From Gloeophyllum trabeum ATCC 11539 (lineage: Eukaryota; Basidiomycota; Agaricomycetes; Gloeophyllales; Gloeophyllaceae): a stretch of 64,000 nucleotides of DNA. The notes under the pieces are model-generated. The model was not told where the DNA came from. It saw only the letters and a list, made by a program, of their open reading frames with translations, and did no database searches. The stretch is from the NCBI RefSeq assembly GCF_000344685.1, contig NW_006920411.1, positions 3,141,308 to 3,205,307 of the forward strand, given 5' to 3'. How positions within the stretch are numbered: the stretch's first letter is position 1; each line of letters begins with the position of its first letter. Below are positions 1 through 10,325 of this stretch, piece after piece. The position numbers and the translations under genes were made by a program.

Positions 1-218
1 CAAAACAGACAGAGTTCACCTCTTTCCTCCTTCGCGGACAAGACACCTCCGTGGGCGCATCATCGGTCTCCTGGTACCCACGATAAACCGTGAGTACGCC
101 TCCGAGTAGACCTGCCAAGCACAAAGATTTTGACCGTTCGGGCCATCAAGAGCCCAATGCGTCCCAAGCTCCCTCTTCAACGACTGGTTCTCTCGTGAAT
201 TTACGTTGTCTTGCGAGT

Positions 219-2496
219 TTACATCCCTGGTGAGGCAGGACGCGAGCCAGCAGGCTGCACAAACTCCCGTACCTCGTTCTTCTCCTCGTCGCCGTCTCGC
301 ACGACACCATTTACAATTTCACCGTTGCCCTTCTCTCCAATCATCCCCGCCAACCCGAGGTCGAGACCTAACCCAGTCGCAGGCCTTTGCCTCTCCCTCC
401 CTCGCACAGCAGCCTCACGTTGTCGATCGGACTCGGGCCCGACAGCTCTCCGTCTTCTCTCGTCACCATCTCCGCCTCGCGTCTGTGTCCTTACGCCTGG
501 CGCCTCCGACCATAATCCGTCGGTGGCCTTTCTTTGGCCGCTAGATCCGTATCTCCTGAACGTACCAACGATCTTCCAAAAGTATAGCAGACCCAGCAGA
601 GTGAGGCATGTGATAAGGACGCGAGGACCAAGCTCATGAATGGGTGAGAGCGCCTTGCGCGTATCAGGATTGGATGAGTCACCCGTCCGCCATACGAACG
701 ATAGTATGGATGTCACGAAGGTGATCATTGACCTTCAATACACCGAAATTGGATAAACAAGTTAGATACGACCTCATGAAGGATTGAGGTTAACTTACCA
801 GGTCAGCCAAACAGCGGGCATGGCGAGCATAACCCACACATTCCACCAAATCGAGGTCTTGCTCCGTTGAGCTTCCTGTGAGCCATACATTTGAATAACG
901 GTGACTTAACCTCCTGCGCTTGTTCTCACCTCCGCCCACCTTGACGCACGATACATGCTCCGCATCGTCCCAAAGCGTATGATGAATATGCATCCATAGG
1001 ATAGGCTCATGAGAGCGCACACGAGAGAAACCAGAGCCGCCGTCCGTGTCAGCGGATCAGCAGCAGCGCTGGGTATCTGAAACATGGTGAGGATAGCTCT
1101 TCAGTGCGTAGAATAGGGTGAATCATCAGCAGATGAAGTGACTTGACCGACAAAAGAACCCCGCACTCACGTCAGAAGAAGCGCCGACACGACGTTGAGA
1201 GTCTTCCACTCTTTCAACAAGCTCTCGATGAATTCTTCCCATGTGCGTCTGAATTGAATGAGTGCGGGGGAAACGGCGGGAGCGTTCCATTGCTCCGGGT
1301 AGGGCGGCAAAATGGGCTCCGCATTCGACCTGGCAGCGCCACCCCCACCCCCGCGCAGGCTCGTGGCACCGTCACCCTGGGCCGCAGCGATTGGAGCACT
1401 TTCCCGAAATCCAGACTCTCTGAAGCCGCAAGCCTCTATCATCCTCTGAACGTCCGGCCGACTAAGCTCCGCGTCTTCGAATATGCGAGCAACGCGAGAG
1501 AAGTAAAGGCTAGGAAGTCGTAAGAGGAGATAGAGGTAAACGACGCGGGGTAAAGTATCTAGGACGAAGAAATTGAAAGTGGCGAAATACATGCTGATTT
1601 TAGAGTTAGGATGAGCAGTGGTTGAACAAGGACAAGGTAAGCAGAAGGCGACAGTATCCTCGCAGTTGCACGCGTATTCAGAGTCGTTGTCAGTAGCATT
1701 ATTGTGGTGCACAGCATGAGCAAGATGTAACCGAAGCTTGAAAGGATCGACGGGCACGAAAGGCTCTTCCCTCGACTGGCCACGGTGGATGCTTGGCCAA
1801 GGCAGGAAACGAAGAGGCGAAGCCGGGCGCGAATGAGAGCGAGAGCGCGACTCCGCACTATCCTTGCGCGGGCGAGAACCAGAGCGGTTAGCCGGCCCAG
1901 TCGCTGATGCATTAGGGTCGCCGCCCTGAATCAAGCGAGGCGAAACGGCTGCTCCCAGGTCAAGACGTGGTCCCTAATATACCTACGCAAATACTTACCT
2001 TGTCTGAAGCTGCGGAGGGTTGGCAATGAAACGCGGTCGCTCTCGAAAGAGACGCGCTGCTGGCGAGGCGTCTCTCTTCCGGTCGATCCATCAGGACTAT
2101 ATGCGCGTTCTACGTTACCAGATGCGCTTGGTGGCAGCGGCAGAGTGCCTCCTTGGACAGGACGGGGCGAATCACTAAAAGACATAACGGAACTCGAGCC
2201 TTCTAGACTCCTCCGCACGCGGCTTGGGCTGCGGAACCGCCCGACAGCGGGCGAGGATCTCACTGGAAGAGCAGAAAGCTTGTCCGAGCTGGTCAGCTGG
2301 GATGATGACGTCGCATTAGACACTAAGGCAAGGATTAGCCCATCTTCTATCGTAGAAGGGCGCCGTACGCACTCTGGCCGCTGTTTGACTGATCTAGGTT
2401 GGACGGCAGACTTGGAAGCGAGCGGGAATTCGAGATCCGGCGGTCCACAGAGCGCTCATTGTCCACAGCATTCTCAACGTCGTGGTGCTCACTCAT
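219..2496 (-). CDS. conserved basidiomycete multi-pass membrane protein, function unknown
   Basis: Six exons can be joined in phase on the minus strand: 2496-2373, 2322-1999, 1903-1171, 1098-930, 875-799 and 732-219. They total 1941 nt, or 646 aa. All donors are GTGAGT/GTAAGT-like and the introns are 50-130 bp. The N-terminal 200 residues are rich in Ser, Arg and Pro and look disordered. A Cys cluster (CNCEDTVAFCLPCPC) lies near residues 228-242. Hydrophobic segments follow at about 258-285 (FVLDTLPRVVYLYLLLRL), around ILTMFQIPSA, at LVSLVCALMSLSYGCIFII, at IWWNVWVMLAMPAVWLTW and at VLITCLTLLGLLYFW. The last 100 residues are charged and low complexity. The ATG at 2496 begins MSEHHDVENA and lies 25 bp after the proposed stop of the upstream gene. 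The layout resembles a membrane protein widespread in basidiomycetes that has no assigned function; that resemblance is from memory. Exon structure is sure; role is unknown. Confidence 0.8.
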
Positions 2497-2521
2497 GGTT
2501 ACCCTAATAGCAAGTCCTGGG

Positions 2522-3308
2522 CTAATCGAGTCCGTTGAATTCTTGTTTGTCGTCGTAGAGTCGTCGCTCGTCGTCGTGCGTCGTGATGGTCGTCAGAGAG
2601 AAAGAGCAGGTGGCCGAAGCCATCGCTCTCAGCGCTGATGAGGACGCCATTGTACAGCTCACGATCCTAAATCGAAGCCGGACGTCACGGCAGATATGCT
2701 CGGGATTCCGAAAGGGGACAAACGTGGTCACGTGACCAAGAAGGCGGCGCGTACTCACCTTCGCAGCGCCCATACAGCAAGGTGGAGGATTCCAGTCGGA
2801 AGAATGGGAACACCGGGCGTAGACACGGAGAGAGTGTAGATGGACGAGGCCTATGAGACAGGAAATACCAGGTCTTCGCCAAGTACAGGAGAAAGTACCG
2901 GCCGACAAGTGTATACATTTCGCCAGTCTTCTGCAGTGCCAACGGCGACAGCAACGGCGACGACAATTGGGAGGCACGGACTCAGGAGAATACGCGTCAA
3001 CCATCGGCAACAGGATGGAGGGGAGATCATTTATCAAGATCACAGCATATAGCCCAGCGACACCATAGGCAGAGAAAGCGCAGTGTACTTGCTCTGGGAC
3101 ATTTTTCGCATCTGCTTTATGGACAACGAGTGAGGAAGAGAAGATACCAACAAGCTTGCAAATACTGAGAGTCTTGATCAGCTCTAGTCAATATCAACTT
3201 GGTTATATGCACTGACCTCGGACAATATCGGGCCGTTACATACGCTGAAGAATGAAGCCCCCAAGCCAGGGCAGCATGCAAAGCTAACAGCAAGATCACT
3301 TGAGACAC
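2522..3308 (-). CDS. putative small membrane protein (exon model uncertain)
   Basis: A chain of minus-strand exons is suggested but not fully solved. A hydrophobic stretch (VILLLALHAALAWGLHSSAY) near 3305-3245 is followed by a donor-like site. Next come KLVGIFSSSL near 3150 and QMRKMSQSKYTALSLPM near 3110, the latter loosely resembling PQ-loop membrane proteins. LPIVVAVAVAVGTAEDWRN (near 2960-2915) joins in phase to ASSIYTLSVSTPGVPILPTG (from about 2850) across an intron ending TCTCATAG. A donor GTGAGT near 2755 and an acceptor TTTAG near 2670 lead to a final exon ending in the TAG at 2522. The true start was not found; further exons may lie upstream, up to about 3880. The family is unknown and the PQ-loop idea is only a guess from pattern. 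The stop is only 25 bp from the start codon of the next gene. Confidence 0.35.
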
Positions 3309-4022
3309 AGAGTGTCAGAGAACATTGGAAGAGTGTCCATTGCAGCCCGAATCAACGAAGCTTTGACTACCCCTTGGGTGGCGAGCCTATTCACCGGGGA
3401 ATGCAGGCCTGTCGAGTCCAATTCAGGAAATGATTCAAATACGTCTTAAGAGCCTGGGCTGTTACACGAACTTCACGTCCCGCGCAAAGGTGGTGTTCCG
3501 GACGCGGATCGCCATAAAACCCCGGCGCATGTCGTCCAAAGATATAGAATTTCACCTTCACTGACTGGAACGAGAGTTCAGTCTACGGGTTTAACCCATG
3601 TAGCACTCGGAGTCAAGAGAAACCGTCCTCGTCGTTCAGCAGAGATGTTCAGGGTGGACTCACCTACTAGTAGCAGTCACTACGAGAACTGCAACTTAGC
3701 TGCTCTCCACCATCTCTCGTCGTAGGAAAGACAAGAAACAGGCGGGTACTCACTCCTCCGGAAAGACTGTGAACACTGAAGACGTCGCCGACGTCCGTAG
3801 GAGAGGACGATGATCATGGCGGACGGTTCAAACCTTGGTCCTTTTCGAATTCGTGGTTGTCGACGCGCCTGCCCTACATTGTGCACGTGATCTCGGCGCG
3901 TCGTGTTGCATGAGGTGGCAATCGGACGCGTTCAACGCCACTTACCACCACTTACTCTCTTCCCGCTTCCCTCTGCCATCGCAGACCCTCTTCCTGTGTC
4001 TTCCCACTACTCTACATTTACG
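3309..4022. other. intergenic region, probable divergent promoter
   Basis: This 0.7 kb separates the minus-strand membrane-protein gene from the plus-str and p31comet-like gene. Short open frames occur on the minus strand around 3680-3886, one containing a GTGAGT donor, and could include 5' exons of the minus-strand gene, but I cannot prove any. Just upstream of the ATG at 4023 is a pyrimidine-rich stretch (3950-4015), typical of fungal promoters. Confidence 0.4.
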
Positions 4023-5635
4023 ATGATGCTGAAGCCAGCTAATGAGCCACCGACGTCCGCGGCTCATCCAAATCCCTTACGAGAAACGTCCAGCACGCGC
4101 ACGCCGCTGCAGATGGTGCAGCCGAACGTTACCACATCAACTACGACACCAAGCTCCGGGCCCACTCAAAAGCAGAAAACCGAAGAAAAACTGCGGGAGT
4201 ACGGGGTGCCGACCGTGAGGTTGGAGCAGGATCGATTGACGGACACGATGGCCGCGGGGTTAGCGATGTCGCTCTTGGGACATGTACTATTCTTGAAGGG
4301 CCAGGTTCCGTTGTAAGTACACTCATATGATGCAGTAGCTGTGGCATATCCTGAGCCTATACTCTTTGCTTCGCGATCCAAGCCCAGTGATGCAAATGCT
4401 GAAAATGCCCGCGAGTCAGGTATGTAAACATGAACCACAAATATCCCGACACCATATTCAAGCCCCAAACCATAGGCAGACTCTCGCGCGTCAAAGAAAC
4501 GTCAAGAGCTTTTATCCTCTCTCGACATCCTATCTTGCCATCTTCAAACCACTTTCACTGCCCTATCCCATGCAATAGCCAGCAGGATGGACAGCGCTGA
4601 CCCTGCTGCTACACCTGGATCAGTTCCGTCACCGCCAACACAGGGCTCGAATTTCCAGCAAGTCTACATGATGATGATTCTCGGACCAAGCGTCAATGCC
4701 GCCAAAGCGCGGGTAGTCCTGGTCGTTGACGGACTGGAAGTAAAATTATTGGGGGAGCGTTACGACAAGCCCCTAACTCATGCGACGACGGGTGACATCT
4801 CCGAACAACCGACAGATAATCAAAGCGAGTCGGACGACTCGGAAGAGGAACATGATGACAGTGACCTGGAAGATTCCGAAGAGGAGGAGTTCAACGACGA
4901 GTCCGTCAGTGACGAGGACGCGCTCGAATCAGACTACGAGACTGCATCAGAATCGGAGGAGACCGGTTCGGCACCAGCGCCGCCGCTCTCGCGCTCTCCC
5001 TCCCCCGAAGTCTCCTCACTCTCGCCGCCGGATTCTCCCCGGCCCAGGCTGCCCCTCCGCTTATCCGAGTCCCCCAAAGTTCGTTCCTCGGTACCGACGA
5101 GAACCCCCACCCTGTACCGACCGCACCCGCAAGAAAGAAGCTACGCGGAAGAGCAGGAGCAGCTGCGCGCTGCGGAACGCCTGCTCTCCCGGACGTTGGC
5201 GAATGCGTGCGCGGAAGATGACGGCATGCAATCAGAATTAGGTGAATTCATATCGTTGACTATGTTACAGACTATTGTGCAATGATGAACTAACCATCGT
5301 TAATAGCGCCGACGCAGGCGCATATCCTGCTGCGCGCCCCGAGGCGCTTCGGCCATCCGTCATGGACTCCGAGACAGATGTGGACGTCCTCGCTCGAGGC
5401 TATTTTAACTGATTTCCTGGACGAGTCGGGTATCAATCGAAAAGATCCTGAAGTCACAGGTATGGGTAAGCAGAAGGTCCACAAGAGAGGGGTGAAGACC
5501 GAGGGCGTCTTCGTCGGGTGCAATTCCCCTACTGGAAGATACCATGATGCACACCCCTCCCAAAATCAGGACGAGGACGACGAGATGATCTGGTGGAGCT
5601 GGAACGGCAAGATTGCTGGATTCTCGGATTGGTGA
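4023..5635 (+). CDS. p31comet-like (MAD2L1-binding) protein with acidic insertion
   Basis: Four exons (4023-4312, 4383-4419, 4476-5241, 5307-5635) total 1422 nt, giving 473 aa with every junction in phase. Three stretches recall the order of elements in animal p31comet. The first is LLGHVLFLKGQVPFPVMQM near residue 85. The second is a helix, KKRQELLSSLDILSCHLQTT. The third is a strand, VYMMMILGPSVNAAKARVVL. The C-terminal MIWWSWNGKIAGFSDW matches the closing aromatic/Gly strand of that family. p31comet is a HORMA-like adaptor that binds Mad2 and, with the AAA+ ATPase TRIP13/Pch2, turns off the spindle checkpoint in the nucleus. A roughly 100-residue acidic then Ser/Pro-rich insert separates the central strand from the C-terminal part. 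The start at 4023 (MMLKPANEPP) is the first ATG of the open first exon. Identity rests on pattern recall; a profile search is needed. Otherwise this is a conserved fungal protein of unknown function. Confidence 0.72.
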
Positions 5636-6467
5636 GTAGGACAATGGACATGCAGCATACGAGAGTGGAGTCGGATGGAACAGTCACATACTAAATACAA
5701 TCATGTTTTGCTATCATACAACGGACGCGTCCTCGATGTATTGCCAATGTATCCCTACCGGTGTATTGTCGGTACCGATCTATCTATCAGGCGGGACTTG
5801 TCTCGTCTGTCGGGTGCAAATCTGCAGTAGCTGTACCCATCTCTTAGGGGGGGGGGTTGGCATGAACTCTAGGTGGAGTGTATGCCCCCTCCCCCTAGGT
5901 CGTATTTATGGGTATGCTACGAATAGTCCATTGCAACCGGTCCCGACTTCCGATATGGTATCATATAGCTATGTGGATCCGTCTCCCTCCGGACTGCAGC
6001 TGTCTCTATTTTCATCGACTTGAACGAGCCTACGTAGCCCGTACGGTGTATATTATATAAGTACGTTCACCATGCAGCCTGACCCACAGGCCTACTAGGT
6101 TCAGCAGAATTAATGCAGTTTGAGCGTATCAGCGGTTCATGCATTTACCTTCATTATTAAACTTGCCCTGATTGATGTAAAGCGCTGCAGCCGTACCAAC
6201 TGGTACGCATTCACGCTTTCTTGCGCTTTTACGAGTCTTTCTTGAAGGTCAAGAATATGGCTGCCCAGTGCCCACCGTGATTGGTCGGCGTGTAAGTTTA
6301 ACCGCTTTAGGCCAGGAAGGCATGCCACCTGCAACCAGCACCCATGTTGGGTTCAACAACGTGTCAGTGAGTATATTTAACGGCGGTACCGGTCCCGTTG
6401 TCCTCCTCAGACTTCCCCGAGATATTCTCTCGAAATATTGGTACTACTAGTAGCGACTCCTCTCACC
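5636..6467. other. intergenic; possible minus-strand coding scrap at 6137-6334
   Basis: The first part is the 3' flank of the p31comet-like gene and includes a G9 run near 5850. The minus strand of 6334-6137 reads as a helical, Arg/Gln-rich peptide (SHILDLQERLVKAQESVNAY) between an acceptor-like TTGCAG and a donor-like GTAAAT. It could be an isolated exon or relic, but no partner exon was found. Nothing else is supported. Confidence 0.3.
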
Positions 6468-7496
6468 ATGTTCTTCTCTTTCCGCCTCCGCACGTGAGCC
6501 CTTCCGGTCTCTCTTGCCGTGGCCTGTGCTCATTATGAATCCAGAGATCAACCTGTGGAGGGGATTCCCTGGCCTGCGAGCCTTGGTAACTCGCTGGACT
6601 CGGAGCCTGCGGTCGATCCTTACGCCGTCAATACACCCCGGGGTGATCCAGTAAAGGGTATCATAACTAAGTGCATGCATGCGAAGCTTTCCTCTCCCAT
6701 CCTGGCCACCTGGCGCTATGCAAACTCGCATAATCTTGTTTGGTTTGCGATTTTTACAGCGCCTCTCCCTCCTTCCCTTACGCCAATAGGTTCAGCTGAC
6801 ATCCCTCGTGCCGGAGACATCTGGATCTGCACCCGACTGGGGGAGGAAGAGGTGTATTGGAAGGATTACAATGGAATATGGCAGCTTTGGGATGATGTAT
6901 ACCCATTTACCCACCACCCATTCATTCAACAAGCGATTCTCTTGGCAGGCAGTGGGAACAACTTAGCCGCACCGCGATGGATGGATGCACGCGGCAATTC
7001 GTCCAACGGGAAGTCGACTCTCTCGAGAAACGGGGCTAGGAAGGGTCACGACGTGGCGCGGCACATCTCTTTGAACTTGTTGCGCACTTCGACGGAGATA
7101 TCTCTAACCCAGCGCCGAGGCGCGCGAACTGGGGCCCACATTAGCCGTCGCGGGGTCAAGCGTGGGCTCTCGGACGTCAACGGTGTTGAGAGAGAGGTTG
7201 GCATGAGTCAATCTGGGTTCACCGACTTTACCTATGGTGCAGGACTGGATTCTCCCTCGCCAAGACGTCCTTCCGACAAGCCGCTTGCTCTCCTGGATGA
7301 GCTCCCTCTGCCTCCTTTCGGGGAGGCGACTGATGCGGCCACAGGCACTGATGATACTAACCCGATTGCAGTGCTGTATGATTATCGCGCTACGTGTCAT
7401 TCAAATCACATAGGGTTAGCCTCACACATACTTGTGTGTGCTCATCCCACCGTACTGATCCACCTCCCGTCGCCTCAAGTCGCCTCAATATCGTGA
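6468..7496 (+). CDS. hypothetical protein with GDIWI...W motif region
   Basis: The ATG at 6468 has CACC before it and opens an 8-codon first exon (MFFSFRLR). The first intron is 51 bp (6494-6544, GTGAGC...CCAG). A second intron begins at the GTATCATAAC near 6658 and ends TTTTACAG near 6760. It joins GDPVK to APLPPSLTPIGSADIPRAGD in phase. The core reads GDIWICTRLGEEEVYWKDYN then GIWQLWDD, a Trp-rich segment I associate with orphan Agaricomycete proteins. The second half is basic and Ser-rich, with no domain I recognise. It ends at the TGA at 7494. Stop and reading frame are clear; the exact 3' structure could include another intron because the last 40 residues look unlike coding sequence. Function unknown. 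Confidence 0.5.
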
Positions 7497-7547
7497 GCGA
7501 TACACGTCAAGTTAGTACACGTGATTTTCGTTTCTTTCTCCCGAATC

Positions 7548-10130
7548 ATGCTAATGACACATGACGAAAGTCAGAAGCTGCGGTACCGAATGCAGAATCT
7601 TCATGCTCCGGTTACCGTACTATCATTGAGGGGGTTCTGCAAAAAGTATCGAATTCGGCCTGTAGCATTCCGCACACTTGACGGATTCTTATCGGATCTT
7701 CCGCATATTGTGTGTAACTTAGTGATGAACGTCACCATTATTTTTGTGCATTTTTATGCAGCCTGTGGAATGTAGGAGAGAGATGCCGGTTCATGTAGGG
7801 GGTTCTGCAAAAAGGTGTCACATGCGGTCACAGTGGGATCGCGCCGCGAGCGATGTCACGCTTTTGTCACGATATGGGCCCGGGAGATGTGCAAAGTTGC
7901 CTCTCTATCTCGACACGCTCGTTATGTTACTCTATCGGGCTGGTGTATTGTACTGTAGACAGTATATTAATGATACCCCAAGCCATTCCGCTGCAGCCCG
8001 TTGTGAGCATCACGAGAGATCTAGTGGACACTGTTTCTTTCCCATGGCCTACAGGACCCGTTTTCTCTCCCTCCCTTCAACCACAGCAGATATTCCCATT
8101 CTGACTTGGCAGAGGGTCTATTCTAGTGTATATATACCTGCCTGAGCTTACCCAACATTTTTTGGTTGAGTGTGGAATGAGATATAAGGGGGTGAGGGGG
8201 TTCTGCAAATTTTGCAGAACCCCCTCAATGATAGTATAGCCTCGGGCAAAGGCCAGTTAGCTTGGGAACGAGCCGAGTGCATAAAGGCCGAGTTGATGGA
8301 ACAAGGTCCTGCAGCTTATTCCAGCAGTGTACGTTTGGTTCCTTCATTGCCAGTGTGTATTTCGAGACTGACGGTACCGTATCCTCAGGCTTGGATCATA
8401 TCTGCAGCGTATGAGGTGATACCGTCATTGGACACGAAGCTGTCGTCCCTAAACCATCGAAATCACAGGAATTTAGTAATGGAGTCAAGACCATGAAGGC
8501 CCTGAAGAAAGTACAAACTCCGACAGAGTGCGCTTATGTTGGTGTTACGGATGTACGTGTCTCCTACTTGAATGTTCAATGTGACAGCCGTTTGCAGATC
8601 GTTAGGCCATCACTTCAGAAAGTCACATATAGTCGGAGTTTGTCGGACATGGTGCCAGGGACGTCCCAGGAATTAAAAGGAGTCCAAATGGTCTGATATT
8701 GGGGCCTCGGGGACTTGAATTTCCCTCTCCGACATGGTCCGACTGTAAATGATTTTCAAGAAATGGGCCCATCGAACTGCAAACGGCTGGAAATGGACCT
8801 GTACTTGTGCAGGGCATCACATCTCTGACTAACGGCATCCTAAGAGATGAGCGCGCCTTCGCGATAGATGATCCGAACTGGTTGAAGTACTTTAACGACT
8901 TAATTACGCACCTAAATCCGATCAAAAAGGAGCATATGCCATTCTTTGTCTGACGCGGTTATTGCAGTGACCATGGAAGTGATGCAGACCAAGGCATGGA
9001 TGACAGGTGGACCACGGGCCGTCAAGGAAAGTGCGCTGTCCCGCCTTCATAGGATGGGCTGGGAAGATGTACGACCCGCGTTGTCAACGACGATTAGGTC
9101 GGTTTTTCGGTGTCCTCTTGATGCGAGATGAACCCGTTCACTAATTCTCTTGAGGTAGAGGCTGGATTATGCGAGGTTTTGTCGAGAGCTGTGTGCGAGG
9201 AAATCATGCCCTGGGGCTCGAATTTCTCGGGTGTGCTCTGGAAGTCCTTGAGTGGGGACGGACAGAGTGGGCTGGAGTCCCAGACGATAAGAGGGGTGCT
9301 ATATTCCACAACGCATTCATCCGTGGTGTCCGATGCATGCGTCTTAAAGTGCTTGGGGTCGTAAGTCATTTCGGGTCCGCAGACCGACTAACCAATTGAC
9401 CAAGATTATGCCGGAAGGACTATCGGGCAGGCCTGAGCGATAGGTCAAGGGACGATTCACTGGGTAAATTAAGAGAGATACTGGCGGAATCAGACGCCAT
9501 CCTTGACGATGGCGAGGTACAATCCCTGCAGGCTAACGTCGTATATGAGCCAGGGTCCATATTGTCCTTCATTATTTACCCTCGCGGCCGTGCATTGGCG
9601 TACGTGACCCGTAACTGCAGAGTGTACAGACTCACAGGGGTCTATAGGATGAAAGGGTTCTACTACAAACAGATGGTCTTGTCCAAGACGTTGCGAACTG
9701 CACAAGAGGTCGAGGATCACTTTCGCAATGCTGCGAAGTACTATCTCCAGGCAGCTGAGACGTTTTCAGAAGATGATGAACAGCATACTTGTGCGTTGTA
9801 CCCAGGAACTCACCGTGGTGGCCTTCAGATAACGTTATTAATCGTACATGCGTAGGGTATTTGTACGCCGCGCTGGAAAACCTTTTCAAAGCTGGAACGC
9901 CCATTAAAGCCACCCTTCCTATCATGAAACGTATCGGCCTTTCGATGGATAAGATGAAGCGAATATGGGAGTATTCCGCCATGGCAATGGGATGCCGCGA
10001 CAAGACCCTAGAGAGGGCTATTCGGATGCAACGGGACGTCGTGAAAGGTATGCGCGAGGGCAGATACACGATGGAGGACAAGGTCATGCCGCATCCTCCA
10101 TGGGACTATAATATTGCAGCCGATCCATGA
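7548..10130 (+). pseudogene. unknown Agaricomycete gene, apparently decayed and carrying a MITE-like insertion
   Basis: The 3' end is well formed. Exon 9418-9790 (ending EDDEQHT) joins in phase to 9856-10130 (WYLYAALENLFKAGTP to NIAADP, TGA). An upstream exon ending MRLKVLGV joins 9418 across a 57 bp intron (9361-9417). Farther 5' the frame is troubled. An otherwise protein-like stretch (LILGPRGLEFPSPTWSDCK, then FSRNGPIELQTAGNGPVLVQ) has an in-frame TGA at 8750-8752. The frame also shifts near 8947, between HLNPIKKEHMPFF and DAVIAVTMEVMQTKAWM, where any intron would be 20-46 bp. Near the 5' end a 0.6 kb inverted-repeat element separates two coding-looking pieces, MTHDESQKLRYRMQNLHAPV and ASGKGQLAWERAECIKAELM. 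No known domain was recognised. Unusual introns could rescue part of it, so pseudogene status is inferred rather than proven. Confidence 0.5.
7618..8236. mobile_element. MITE-like element, 27-bp perfect terminal inverted repeats, TA target site
   Basis: The bases at 7618-7644 (TACTATCATTGAGGGGGTTC then TGCAAAA) are the exact reverse complement of 8210-8236. The ends are TA, the expected target duplication of Tc1/mariner-type elements. The core motif GGGGGTTCTGCAAA recurs inside at 7798 and again at 8196, so the 3' end is itself a 33-nt palindrome (8194-8226) with a single central T. The 0.6 kb interior encodes no transposase, so it is a non-autonomous element. It sits near the 5' end of the decayed gene that ends at 10130. 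Confidence 0.8.
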
Positions 10131-10325
10131 GAACACTGTAGACCGCGATTCGCATAGGGACCGGCACGCTTAACACCAAAAGCCCTATCGTACATGTACA
10201 TGTTTTAAGATGACATAGCTATGGTTCCTAACTCCATGGATAAGTAGCGACATACATATCGTACACTCCCCCCTGCGGCAAGGGTGGTCAGAAACCGATT
10301 CGTCCATTTCCAACCTGATGTCCTG

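Noticed and set aside
7548..8300. Excision of the element restoring a perfect open frame
   Set aside because: With TA as target duplication the joined site reads ACC GTA TAG, so a stop follows. The coding-like flanks are noted but the precise in-frame claim fails.
9361..9420. Frameshift between exons of the gene ending at 10130
   Set aside because: Using the acceptor GGAAG at 9417 instead of CAAG at 9404 gives a phase-0 join and a normal 57-bp intron.
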